Source of the DNA: Salinimicrobium flavum
GTDB lineage: Bacteria > Bacteroidota > Bacteroidia > Flavobacteriales > Flavobacteriaceae
DNA: 64,000 nucleotides
Direction of reading: 5' to 3'
NCBI RefSeq assembly: GCF_042684505.1
Contig: NZ_JBHULT010000005.1
Coordinates: forward strand, 62,001 to 126,000
The translations under genes and the position numbers were made by a program. This document shows, piece by piece, positions 35,443-43,983 of this stretch (the stretch's first letter is position 1; each line of letters opens with the position of its first letter). The notes under the pieces are model-generated. The model saw only the letters and a list, made by a program, of their open reading frames with translations. It was not told the origin of the DNA and did not search any database.

Positions 35443-36342
35443 TCACTTCTCCAGGGTCATCTCCGAAAATAAATTCTCGAGATTTTTATTTTTCCGGTTA
35501 AGCTGCAGCGTTTTGAGTCCGTTATCATGGGCGAAATCAAATACTACAGATCTCATATCTTTTTGGGTATCGAAGACTAGTTCATAGACAAATCCGCCCG
35601 TATTCTTTATTTCCAGGAGGTGTGGCAGTCTTTTGAGGGCTATTTCCTCAATGCGGTAATCAAATTCCACTTCGAGGATCTGTACCTGCTCATCGCGCAG
35701 ATCGGCCAGTTTTTTATCGGCTACAATCTTACCTTTGCTGATGATGATCACCCGTTCGCACAGCGCTTCCACCTCCCGCATGATATGGGTAGAGAGAAAA
35801 ATGGTCTTGGTCTTTCCGGTTTCCCGTATAAGATCACGAATTTCTACCAGTTGATTGGGATCAAGTCCCGTGGTAGGTTCATCGAGAATAAGCACCTCCG
35901 GGTCATGTAGCAGGGCATTGGCGAGTCCAACCCGCTGACGGTAACCTTTGGAAAGCTGTTCGATCTTTTTGTTGGCTTCGGGTAATAAACCTGTCTGCAG
36001 TATTACCTCTTCGATCCTGCTATTGGGAATCTTGTATATTGAGGAGCTAAAGGCCAGGTATTCCCTGACAAACATATCTGTATAGAGAGGATTGTGTTCG
36101 GGAAGATAACCGGTACTTTTTTGAGCCTTCAGCAGATCCTGGTTCAGGGAAAAGCCGTTCACAAAGGCTTCCCCCGAAGAAGGTTCCATATACCCGGTAA
36201 GGATCTTCATCAAGGTAGATTTTCCGGCGCCGTTAGGACCCAAAAAACCCACGATCTCTCCTGTTTTAATGGAAAAAGTGATCTCATTAAGGGCTTTTTG
36301 CTCCCCGTAATACTTTGAGATCTTATTTACCTGTATGGACAT
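35443..36342 (-). CDS. gldA: gliding motility ABC transporter ATP-binding subunit GldA
   Basis: 299 residues, ABC ATPase. Walker A GPNGAGKST at 35-43, signature LSKGYRQ at 130-136, Walker B VLILDE at 150-155 and the H-loop His near 186 (LSTHIMREVEAL). The flavobacterial GldA has this length, the KQKALNE-like start (YYGEQKALNE) and the C-terminal LFSEMTLEK tail. With GldF and GldG it forms a transporter for gliding motility; those partners are not in the window. Four palindromes lie downstream. The upstream region carries a TACTTTTG box on the minus strand at 36356-36363. Confidence 0.88.
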   Translation of the reverse strand: MSIQVNKISKYYGEQKALNEITFSIKTGEIVGFLGPNGAGKSTLMKILTGYMEPSSGEAFVNGFSLNQDLLKAQKSTGYLPEHNPLYTDMFVREYLAFSSSIYKIPNSRIEEVILQTGLLPEANKKIEQLSKGYRQRVGLANALLHDPEVLILDEPTTGLDPNQLVEIRDLIRETGKTKTIFLSTHIMREVEALCERVIIISKGKIVADKKLADLRDEQVQILEVEFDYRIEEIALKRLPHLLEIKNTGGFVYELVFDTQKDMRSVVFDFAHDNGLKTLQLNRKNKNLENLFSEMTLEK

Positions 36343-36500
36343 AGCAGCTTTTTTTCAAAAGTAAACCAACTTTTTTAAAAGGAAGAATATTTTGAAGGTA
36401 TAACTCCGCACCCCGTTAAATAGCGAAATCGATGTCGTTAATTTTTCAGGAAAAAATATCGACTTCTAAAAATATGTGCTACATTAGCCTTTCACAAAAG

Positions 36501-36584
36501 ATGAAAATGAACAATTTATTTATCTGGAACGCCTGGTATTACTTTTATTTCTATAACAGAGATAGGATCGGGAGTGCCGTATAA
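36501..36584 (+). CDS. aromatic leader peptide controlling the pheA operon
   Basis: 27-codon ORF (ATG 36501, TAA 36582). It contains the run FIWNAWYYFYFY, i.e. 9 aromatic residues in 12 codons: two Trp, four Tyr and three Phe (Trp at codons 9 and 12, then Y-Y-F-Y-F-Y at 13-18). This is the sort of leader peptide that senses charged aromatic tRNAs. A Rho-independent terminator lies 21 nt after its stop, just before pheA. The ATCGGGA at 36567-36573, inside the leader end, is complementary to TCCCGAT (36608-36614) of the terminator stem and would form the antiterminator. Confidence 0.8.
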   Translation: MKMNNLFIWNAWYYFYFYNRDRIGSAV

Positions 36585-36604
36585 TTAAATCAATATTATA
36601 ACTG

Positions 36605-36636
36605 AAATCCCGATGTAAGCATCGGGATTTTTTTTT
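36605..36636 (+). terminator. attenuator terminator upstream of pheA
   Basis: Stem AAATCCCGATG / CATCGGGATTT (11 bp), loop TAAG, followed by nine Ts in total through 36636. It ends only 9 bp before the pheA ATG. The left arm's TCCCGAT can alternatively pair with ATCGGGA in the leader ORF (36567-36573), giving mutually exclusive structures. Confidence 0.9.
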
Positions 36637-36644
36637 GCCAAAAA

Positions 36645-37472
36645 ATGGAAGAAAAAATCGCCATACAGGGAATAAAGGGATCCTTCCACCACCAGGTGGC
36701 CCGGGAATATTTTGGGAGAGAAGTACCGGTGGATGAATGCCAGTCCTTCAGGGAGGTGGTGGACAGTTTGTTGGCCAGCAGATCAATAAGTGCTGTGATG
36801 GCCATTGAAAATTCCACGGCAGGTACCATACTTCCCAATTATGCGCTTATCGATGAGAACAACCTGCAGATCAAAGGAGAGCATTACATTCCCATTTTCA
36901 TGAACCTTATGGCGCTCCCGGGGCAGAAGATCACAGATATTAAAAAGGTGTATTCTCATCCCATGGCCCTTTTGCAATGCCGGTCATTTTTTAACGACTA
37001 CCCGCATTTAGAGCTGGTGGAAGATACCGATACTGCTATGGTTGCAAAACGGATAAGGCAACAAAATCTTCCCGGGGTTGCAGCTTTGGCCAGTAAAGCA
37101 GCTGCCAGGATTTATGATTTGGAGATCATCAAAGAGGGGATTCAGACCATGAAGAGCAATTCAACCCGGTTTTTAGTGCTTTCCTCAAAAAACGCTACTT
37201 CGGTCGTGGCAGGAGCGAACAAAGCTTCCCTAAAGCTGGTGCTGGAAAACAGGAAAGGGAGCCTGGTGAGCGTGCTGAACATCCTACGGGATTTTGATCT
37301 TGATATGACCAAGATCCAGAGTGTTCCCGTGGTAAATGTACCCTGGAAATATGCATTTTTCATAGATATTTTGTTCCAGGACGAGGAGGAATTGCGTAAG
37401 GTGATTGGAATACTTTCAGAATTGACAGAAGAGTTAAAGGTATTAGGAATTTATAAAAACGGCTTATTATGA
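36645..37472 (+). CDS. pheA: prephenate dehydratase
   Basis: 275 residues. Decarboxylating dehydration of prephenate to phenylpyruvate, penultimate step of phenylalanine synthesis. The catalytic domain spans about 1-180 (IAIQGIKGSFHHQVA, and AVMAIENSTAGTI), and an ACT regulatory domain occupies about 190-270, with KIQSVPV in place of the classical ESRP motif. No fused chorismate mutase; that activity is in the aroF gene of the same operon. Overlaps the following aminotransferase gene by 4 bp (ATGA). Controlled by the upstream aromatic attenuator. Confidence 0.95.
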   Translation: MEEKIAIQGIKGSFHHQVAREYFGREVPVDECQSFREVVDSLLASRSISAVMAIENSTAGTILPNYALIDENNLQIKGEHYIPIFMNLMALPGQKITDIKKVYSHPMALLQCRSFFNDYPHLELVEDTDTAMVAKRIRQQNLPGVAALASKAAARIYDLEIIKEGIQTMKSNSTRFLVLSSKNATSVVAGANKASLKLVLENRKGSLVSVLNILRDFDLDMTKIQSVPVVNVPWKYAFFIDILFQDEEELRKVIGILSELTEELKVLGIYKNGLL

Positions 37473-38617
37473 TCGCACAGGCCAGCAGATTGAACCATGT
37501 TGAAGAGTATTACTTTTCAACCAAATTAAAGGAAGTGAAGGCGTTACAGGATTCCGGTAAGCCCATAATTAACCTCGGAGTGGGAAGTCCTGACCTGCCG
37601 CCACCGCCACAGGTAATGTTGGCATTGCAACAGGCCCTGCTCAATCCTGATGCGCACCAATATCAGCCCTATCGGGGAACTGCAGATTTCCGAAGAGCTA
37701 TAGGGGAATTCTATCAAAATTTCTATGAGGTAACACTCAATACCGAAAATGAGATTCTGCCCCTCATGGGGAGTAAAGAAGGGATTACCCATATCTCCAT
37801 GGCATTTTTAAATGACGGGGACGAGGTGCTTATTCCAAATCCCGGATATCCCACCTACGAGGCTGTGAGTCGTTTGGTGGGAGCTAAATCTGTCATGTAT
37901 GATCTCAGTGAAGATACCGGCTGGTTGCCCGATTTTGAAGAACTGGAGAAAAAAGACCTGCGCAGGGTAAAGCTCATGTGGGTGAATTATCCCAATATGC
38001 CTACCGGTGCTGCTGCAAAAAAGGATCTTTTTGAAAGACTCATCACCTTCGGGAAAAAGCACAGTATCCTTATTGTAAATGATAACCCATACAGTTTTAT
38101 TCTCAATGAAGAGCCTCAAAGTATCCTGAAGTATTCTGATAATATGGAGGGGGTGATGGAGCTCAACTCCCTGAGTAAAAGCTTTAATATGTCTGGCTGG
38201 CGAATAGGCATGCTATGCGGTAGTGAACAACTCATCAATTCGGTTTTAAAAGTAAAAACCAACATGGACAGCGGCATGTTCTTACCTCTGCAGGCAGGAG
38301 CTGCAATGGCATTAAGGCTTCCGCAGGAATGGTTCAGCGATCAAAACAAAATCTACTTAAGAAGGAAAGAAGAGGTCCTTAAACTGGCCTCGATCCTGGG
38401 ATGTAGCTTTTCTGAAGATCAAACCGGCATGTTCCTGTGGTGTCGTGTACCCACCGGGACCACTTCTGAAACTTTTGTAGATCATCTTTTGCAGCAGTAT
38501 CATATTTTTGCTGCCCCGGGATTTATTTTTGGGAGCCAGGGGGAAGGATACATCAGGTTTTCCCTTTGCGCTACAGAAGAAAATATCAGTAAAGCCTGTA
38601 AAAGATTAAAAGCATGA
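37469..38617 (+). CDS. class I/II PLP aminotransferase, probably aromatic
   Basis: 382 residues. Fold-type I aminotransferase: GVGSPDLPPP near the N-terminus, the NDNPYSF substrate/cofactor region, and the PLP-binding Lys in SLSKSFNMSGWRIG. Its place between prephenate dehydratase and prephenate dehydrogenase genes with 4-bp overlaps on both sides indicates that it transaminates phenylpyruvate and 4-hydroxyphenylpyruvate to Phe and Tyr. Cytosolic. Part of the pheA operon. Confidence 0.92.
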   Translation: MIAQASRLNHVEEYYFSTKLKEVKALQDSGKPIINLGVGSPDLPPPPQVMLALQQALLNPDAHQYQPYRGTADFRRAIGEFYQNFYEVTLNTENEILPLMGSKEGITHISMAFLNDGDEVLIPNPGYPTYEAVSRLVGAKSVMYDLSEDTGWLPDFEELEKKDLRRVKLMWVNYPNMPTGAAAKKDLFERLITFGKKHSILIVNDNPYSFILNEEPQSILKYSDNMEGVMELNSLSKSFNMSGWRIGMLCGSEQLINSVLKVKTNMDSGMFLPLQAGAAMALRLPQEWFSDQNKIYLRRKEEVLKLASILGCSFSEDQTGMFLWCRVPTGTTSETFVDHLLQQYHIFAAPGFIFGSQGEGYIRFSLCATEENISKACKRLKA

Positions 38618-39462
38618 AGGTCCAGATCATAGGTTTAGGTTTAATTGGAGGTTCCTTTGCCCTGGCATTGAGGAAAGCCAGCCCCGGAGTTGAGATCCTG
38701 GGAAGCGATGTAAATGAAGATCACCTTCAAAAAGCACAGAACCTGAAGCTCATTGACCGCCCGGCCGGCCTTGACGAAGTGGAGAATGCAGATGTGGTGA
38801 TCATTGCCGTGCCGGTAGATGTGGCTAAAAAAGTGGCCATTGAGGTACTTGATCATGTGGGTATCAACACCCTTGTTTTTGACGCAGGTTCAACAAAGAC
38901 CGGTTTGTGTGAAAGTATAGCTGCACATCCTAATAGGCGCAATTTCCTGGCCGCCCACCCAATTGCCGGAACCGAATTTTCGGGTCCTGCAGCAGCGGTA
39001 GAGGATCTTTTTTGCAATAAGACGAATATTATCTGTGAAGTAGAAAAGACCGCTTTCAAACTGCAGGAAAGGGCTCTGGAGATCTTTCAGAAGCTGGGGA
39101 TGCGCATTAGGTATATGGATCCAAAAGCACACGACCGGCACATCGCCTATGTTTCCCACCTTTCACACATAAGCTCATTCATGCTGGGCAAAACGGTCCT
39201 GGAGAAAGAAAGGAATGAAAAGGATATTTTTGACCTGGCCGGCAGCGGATTTGCTTCAACCGTAAGGCTCGCGAAAAGTTCACCTGCCATGTGGACCCCT
39301 ATTTTTCAGCAGAACAAAGACAATATCCTGGAGACTTTGGAGGAATATATTAACAATCTTACTAAATTCAAGAGTCTTATAGAAAATGACAATTTTAATG
39401 AGGTTTTTCTGGAAATGGAGAGAACGAACCACATAAAAAAAATATTAAACGGCATAAATTGA
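38614..39462 (+). CDS. tyrA: prephenate dehydrogenase
   Basis: 282 residues. NAD(P)-dependent oxidative decarboxylation of prephenate to 4-hydroxyphenylpyruvate. The Rossmann motif GLGLIGGSFALALRK is at residues 6-20, and the substrate-binding HPIAGTEFSGP (near 115) and HDRHIAYVSHLSH (near 175) are typical of the family. No ACT or fused mutase domain. Overlaps the aminotransferase gene by 4 bp and is followed 5 bp later by the DAHP synthase gene. Confidence 0.95.
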   Translation: MKVQIIGLGLIGGSFALALRKASPGVEILGSDVNEDHLQKAQNLKLIDRPAGLDEVENADVVIIAVPVDVAKKVAIEVLDHVGINTLVFDAGSTKTGLCESIAAHPNRRNFLAAHPIAGTEFSGPAAAVEDLFCNKTNIICEVEKTAFKLQERALEIFQKLGMRIRYMDPKAHDRHIAYVSHLSHISSFMLGKTVLEKERNEKDIFDLAGSGFASTVRLAKSSPAMWTPIFQQNKDNILETLEEYINNLTKFKSLIENDNFNEVFLEMERTNHIKKILNGIN

Positions 39463-39467
39463 CATAA

Positions 39468-40550
39468 ATGGAAAATAAAAAAGAACTAGGAACCTGGTTG
39501 GATAATTTTGGATTGGACCATCCTCTTGTGATCGCAGGACCCTGCAGTGCTGAAACTGAGGAGCAGGTATTGAAGATCGCGCACCAGTTGAAAGATACAG
39601 ATGCTACAGTATTGAGAGCCGGGATCTGGAAGCCCAGAACCCGACCCGGGAATTTCGAAGGCGTAGGTGCTTTGGGGCTTAAGTGGCTTCAAAAGGCGAA
39701 GGAAGAGACCGGAATGCTGACCACCACTGAAGTTGCCAACCCTAACCATGTGGACCTTGCCCTTAAACATGATATCGATATCCTTTGGATAGGGGCAAGA
39801 ACCACAGTTTCGCCCTTTATTATTCAGGAGATTGCAGATGCCTTAAAAGGTACCGAGAAGGTGGTCCTGGTAAAAAACCCTGTAAATCCAGATCTTTCAT
39901 TATGGCTGGGAGCGGTGGAAAGGTTCTACACCAGTGACATCAAAAACCTGGGAGTGATACACCGCGGATTTTCGACCTACGAGAAAACTACCTACAGAAA
40001 TAATCCCGAATGGCAGATCCCCATCGACCTGCAGACAAGGTTTCCAGACCTGCCTTTGATCCTGGACCCTTCTCACATTGCCGGGAACAGGACCTCTATC
40101 TTTGACCTCTGTCAAACGGCACTGGACTTAAATTACGACGGACTCATGGTGGAAACCCATCACGACCCCGATAATGCCTGGAGCGATGCGGCACAGCAAA
40201 TAACTCCGGCTACCCTGGTGCAGATGATGAAAGACCTTAAGATAAGGAAGGAGATCTCAGAAAGTGAAGAGTTCCAGACGAAATTGCTTAGCCTCAGGGC
40301 GATGATAGACATTGCCGACACCCAGCTGCTGGATGTGCTTTCCAGAAGAATGAAGGTCGCAGACGAAATTGGAAAAGCAAAGAAATCTCAGAATGTGGCT
40401 ATACTTCAAAACCAGAGATGGACAGAAATACTGGAGAAGATGATAAAGGAAGGGGAGCAGAACGGTCTTAGTGAAGAGTTTATCCTGAAGATCTTTAAAG
40501 CGATACACCAGGAATCGATAAACCATCAGAAAAAAGTAATTAGCGAATAA
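39468..40550 (+). CDS. aroF: bifunctional DAHP synthase / chorismate mutase
   Basis: 360 residues. N-terminal about 1-265 is a class Ibeta (KDPG-like) DAHP synthase: VIAGPCSAET near 20, the WKPRTRPGNFEG block, HRGFSTYEKT and DPSHIAGNR. C-terminal about 275-360 is an AroQ-type chorismate mutase with LRAMIDIADTQLLDVLSRRM. It thus catalyses both entry into the shikimate pathway and prephenate formation. AroQ-fused class Ibeta enzymes are usually feedback-inhibited by prephenate/chorismate. Operon with pheA and tyrA. Confidence 0.95.
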   Translation: MENKKELGTWLDNFGLDHPLVIAGPCSAETEEQVLKIAHQLKDTDATVLRAGIWKPRTRPGNFEGVGALGLKWLQKAKEETGMLTTTEVANPNHVDLALKHDIDILWIGARTTVSPFIIQEIADALKGTEKVVLVKNPVNPDLSLWLGAVERFYTSDIKNLGVIHRGFSTYEKTTYRNNPEWQIPIDLQTRFPDLPLILDPSHIAGNRTSIFDLCQTALDLNYDGLMVETHHDPDNAWSDAAQQITPATLVQMMKDLKIRKEISESEEFQTKLLSLRAMIDIADTQLLDVLSRRMKVADEIGKAKKSQNVAILQNQRWTEILEKMIKEGEQNGLSEEFILKIFKAIHQESINHQKKVISE

Positions 40551-40567
40551 TTTCGCATTTTTGCAGT

Positions 40568-41527
40568 ATGACAGGAACTGTATATAAATCTACCGGAAGC
40601 TGGTACTACGTGAAATCTGATGACGGCCACTTTTACAACTGCCGCATAAAAGGCAAGTTCAGGATAAAGGGCATTAAGAGTACCAATCCGGTAGCAGTGG
40701 GTGACAGGGTAGAATTCAAGCTCGAGAAATCTCAGGAAGGGGAGGAAGAAATAGGAGTCATCAGCGAAATCAAACCCCGGGATAATTATATTATCAGAAG
40801 GTCTGTTAACCTGTCAAAGCAAACTCATATCATTGCCTCCAATATAGACCAGGCATTTCTTTTGATTACCCTGAATAATCCGCCTACTTTCACCACTTTT
40901 ATTGACCGTTTTCTGGTAACGGCAGAAGCTTATAGAATCAAGGCAATATTGCTCTTCAATAAAATCGACACCTATAATGAGGATGAACTTTCAGAGGTAA
41001 AATACCTGGCTGCCATGTATCGCCAGATAGGTTACCAGTGCATAGGAATCTCTGCCAAGACGGGGAAGAATGTAGAGCAGGTAAGGGAGCTTATGAAAGG
41101 AAAAACCAGCATGATCTCGGGGCATAGCGGTACCGGAAAATCCACGCTTGTCAATGTTATTGAACCATCTCTTGATCTCAAGACTACCAAGATCTCTGAG
41201 CAGCACAGGCAGGGACAGCATACCACGACCTTTGCTGAAATGTTCGATCTGGAATTCGGGGCACGTATAATAGACACCCCCGGGATCAAAGGTTTTGGGG
41301 TAGTAGACATCGAAAAAGAGGAGCTGGGGGATTATTTCCCGGAGTTCTTCGCATTAAAACAACATTGCAAGTTCCATAATTGCCTCCACCTGGATGAACC
41401 AAAATGTGCGGTAAAAGATGCGCTTGATGCGGGGAAGATTCCGTGGTCTCGATATAAAAGTTATCTGCAGATCCTTAAAGGGGAAGAAGATCAGCATTAC
41501 CGAATTGATAATTACGAACAGGAATGA
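40568..41527 (+). CDS. rsgA: small-ribosomal-subunit GTPase A
   Basis: 319 residues. Circularly permuted GTPase: N-terminal OB-fold (about 1-75), then G4 NKID (131-134), G5 near ISAKTG, G1 GHSGTGKST (185-193) and G3 DTPG (226-229). C-terminal Zn finger has Cys257, Cys262, His264 and Cys270. RsgA assists 30S subunit maturation. Its start is 17 bp after aroF; a TTTTTGCAG box is just upstream of the ATG, so it may also have its own promoter. Overlaps dtd by 4 bp. Confidence 0.96.
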   Translation: MTGTVYKSTGSWYYVKSDDGHFYNCRIKGKFRIKGIKSTNPVAVGDRVEFKLEKSQEGEEEIGVISEIKPRDNYIIRRSVNLSKQTHIIASNIDQAFLLITLNNPPTFTTFIDRFLVTAEAYRIKAILLFNKIDTYNEDELSEVKYLAAMYRQIGYQCIGISAKTGKNVEQVRELMKGKTSMISGHSGTGKSTLVNVIEPSLDLKTTKISEQHRQGQHTTTFAEMFDLEFGARIIDTPGIKGFGVVDIEKEELGDYFPEFFALKQHCKFHNCLHLDEPKCAVKDALDAGKIPWSRYKSYLQILKGEEDQHYRIDNYEQE

Positions 41528-41976
41528 AAGCAGTAGTGCAGCGGGTTTCCCGGGCTTCAGTAACTATTGAGGGAAAAGTGCATTCCGAAATAAGATCGGG
41601 CCTTCTCATCCTGTTGGGAATAGAAGAGGAAGATACTCAGGAAGACATTGACTGGTTAAGTGCCAAGATCGCTAAGATGCGCATCTTTAATGATAGCAAT
41701 GGAGTGATGAATGAATCCCTTATTCAAATTGACGGGGATGCTATCGTGGTGAGCCAGTTCACCCTTCATGCCAGTACCAAAAAAGGAAACCGGCCCAGCT
41801 ACATCAAAGCTGCCAGGCCTGAGACCGCTATTCCGCTCTATGAAAAGTTCCTGCTGAAACTCGAATCTGAACTGGGAAAAAAAGTGGGAAGCGGAGAATT
41901 TGGTGCAGACATGAAAGTTTCCCTCCTCAATGACGGACCAGTCACAATCATAATAGATTCTAAAGAAAGATGTTAA
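41524..41976 (+). CDS. dtd: D-aminoacyl-tRNA deacylase
   Basis: 150 residues, complete. Removes D-amino acids mis-attached to tRNA, in the cytosol. The two family motifs are present, SQFTL at 77-81 and GPVTI at 138-142, with a normal MKAVVQRVSRASV start. Overlaps rsgA by 4 bp. Conserved neighbour pair in Bacteroidota. Confidence 0.97.
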   Translation: MKAVVQRVSRASVTIEGKVHSEIRSGLLILLGIEEEDTQEDIDWLSAKIAKMRIFNDSNGVMNESLIQIDGDAIVVSQFTLHASTKKGNRPSYIKAARPETAIPLYEKFLLKLESELGKKVGSGEFGADMKVSLLNDGPVTIIIDSKERC

Positions 41977-41988
41977 AAGATGTTAAAA

Positions 41989-42003
41989 ATAACTATTAGT
42001 TAT
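41989..42003. promoter_or_regulatory. 15-bp palindrome ATAACTA-T-TAGTTAT beside a TATATTAG box
   Basis: Perfect inverted repeat directly upstream of a TATATTAG promoter-like box (42004-42011) and 33 bp before the DUF3857 gene start. Could be an operator; it is AT-rich, so chance is possible. A tandem GATGTTAAAA pair precedes it. Confidence 0.35.
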
Positions 42004-42035
42004 TATATTAGCGAAATTACCATACCTATTTCGCA

Positions 42036-43955
42036 ATGCAACGATTTTTGCTCCCTCTCCTCCTCTGCTTCCTAAGCACCGGAACTTTCGCCCAGGAAAT
42101 ACAATATCACAGCAGTTTAATCTCCCCCGAATTACAGGAACACGCCAATGCCGTGGTGAGGGAAGAGAACATAAAGATCACCATAGAAAGTGTTGATAAG
42201 ATGCGCATCATGACCCGTAAAGTGGTCACCATCTTTAACAAACACGGCGACAGGTATGGCTTCGCAGGAGATTACTACAGTGATAACGTAAAAATAAAGA
42301 ATCAATTTGCCGCAATTTACGATGCCAACGGGAACGAGATCAAAAAGGTAAAGCAAAAGCATTTTAGTGACCGTAGCGCCATAGATTCAGGCACTCTTTA
42401 CAGCGACACAAGGATAAGTTATTTTGAATATACCCCTCAGGGATACCCGTATACACTGGTGTACGAGAGTGAGATCGAGAAAGAGAATACCATTTTCGTT
42501 AATGACTGGAGACCGGTAAGGGGTTATCATGTTAGTGTACAAAACTCCACCTATATTTTAGAGAATCCCGCGGGAATAGGGGTAAGGTTCAAGGAAGAAA
42601 ATCTGGAAGACCTGCATGTGGAAAAAAATAATAGCGACTTCGCCCTTGAATACCAACTTAAAGATTTCCCTGCCTATAATTATGAAAGCCTGAGCCCTTC
42701 TATTGAGAAATTCGCCCCGGGCCTGCAGGTGGCTCTTAACCGTTTTTCGCTGGTAGGAGTAGAGGGCGAGGGAGCCTCCTGGAAAGACTTCGGAAAGTGG
42801 CAATATGATAACCTGCTTGCAGGACGTAACCTTTTACCGGAATCAACCATTAGTAAGGTGAGGGAGCTTACCGCAGGTGTCAATACCAATGTTGAGAAAG
42901 CCAGGATCATTTATGAATACGTGCAGGAAAATTCACGTTATATAAGTGTGCAGCTTGGAATTGGCGGATGGGAACCAATGGCTGCAGCAGAAGTTGATAA
43001 ACTTAAATACGGGGATTGTAAAGGTCTTACCAATTACACCAAAGCCCTGTTGGACTCGCAGAAAATACCGTCTTACTATGCCGTGGTCTATGCAGGGGAA
43101 GAGAAAAAAGATATTGATGCCGATTTCACCTCTATGCAGGGAAACCACGTGATCTTAAACCTGCCACAGGAAGAGGGGGAAGACGTATGGCTGGAATGCA
43201 CTAGCCAGACACACCCTTTCAACTACCTTGGGGATTTCACAGACGATCGCAATGTACTACTGGTAAAACCTGAAGGCGGTGAAATAGTGAAGACCAGAAA
43301 CTATACGGCACAGGAAAACCTCAGGGAAAGTAATATCCTGGTAAACCTGGATGAGAACGGCACTTTTTCGGCCAAGGTGTTACGAAAGAGCCGCGGGATC
43401 CCATACGGAGATATTTATCCCATTACTACCGTGCCCGAAAAGAACCAGATGCTTTATTACCAGAAGAGCTGGGGCCATCTGAAGAACCTGAACATTGATG
43501 AGATGAAATTCGTAAATGACCGGGAGAAACAGGAATTTACCGAAGAACTGGTGCTTACGGGTAAAAGGTTTTCTTCCAAAGCCGGTGACAGGCTTTTGCT
43601 TCCGCTACATTTTTTGAGTCCGCGATATTATACCCTTCCGCGCAGGGAGAGCAGGAAACTTCCGCTCGAAATAAGCAGAGGTCGTACAGACAAAGATACT
43701 TTCAGATTCGTACTTCCGCAGGGATTTGAAACCGAATCAATTCCGAAGAGTGGAAAGACAGAAAGTGAATTTGGAAGTTTTGAAGTTCTTTTTTCCCTTA
43801 AAGAATCAGATGAACAAACCATTATAGAAGTTGCCCGCACTTATATACTTAACGAAGGAGTATGGCCCGCCGAATCCCATGATGATTTCAGGTCATTTAT
43901 GAGCAGTATACAAGCCCTGGGTAACCAGAAAGCAGTAATCATTCAATCCCGTTAA
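42036..43955 (+). CDS. DUF3857 / transglutaminase-domain exported protein
   Basis: 639 residues: signal (ending TGTFAQ), DUF3857 at about 30-210, transglutaminase-like at about 270-400 and a C-terminal beta-rich domain. Triad candidates are Cys328 (YGDCKGLT), His371 (GNHVILNL) and an acidic Glu near 388 (WLECTSQT). The Glu in place of Asp is unusual. A membrane domain is absent, unlike the 28242 protein. Followed 28 bp later by a paralogue that has lost the Cys and His. Family function unknown. Confidence 0.85.
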   Translation: MQRFLLPLLLCFLSTGTFAQEIQYHSSLISPELQEHANAVVREENIKITIESVDKMRIMTRKVVTIFNKHGDRYGFAGDYYSDNVKIKNQFAAIYDANGNEIKKVKQKHFSDRSAIDSGTLYSDTRISYFEYTPQGYPYTLVYESEIEKENTIFVNDWRPVRGYHVSVQNSTYILENPAGIGVRFKEENLEDLHVEKNNSDFALEYQLKDFPAYNYESLSPSIEKFAPGLQVALNRFSLVGVEGEGASWKDFGKWQYDNLLAGRNLLPESTISKVRELTAGVNTNVEKARIIYEYVQENSRYISVQLGIGGWEPMAAAEVDKLKYGDCKGLTNYTKALLDSQKIPSYYAVVYAGEEKKDIDADFTSMQGNHVILNLPQEEGEDVWLECTSQTHPFNYLGDFTDDRNVLLVKPEGGEIVKTRNYTAQENLRESNILVNLDENGTFSAKVLRKSRGIPYGDIYPITTVPEKNQMLYYQKSWGHLKNLNIDEMKFVNDREKQEFTEELVLTGKRFSSKAGDRLLLPLHFLSPRYYTLPRRESRKLPLEISRGRTDKDTFRFVLPQGFETESIPKSGKTESEFGSFEVLFSLKESDEQTIIEVARTYILNEGVWPAESHDDFRSFMSSIQALGNQKAVIIQSR

Positions 43956-43983
43956 TTCTCCAAACCAATTAAATATTTCACCC

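Larger units (their letters stand above)
36343..36644. other. spacer: gldA promoter and pheA leader region
   Basis: 302 bp between divergent gldA and the pheA operon. 36356-36363 is a possible TAnnTTTG box for gldA. 36501-36584 is an aromatic leader peptide, and 36605-36636 its terminator (both listed separately). Confidence 0.75.
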
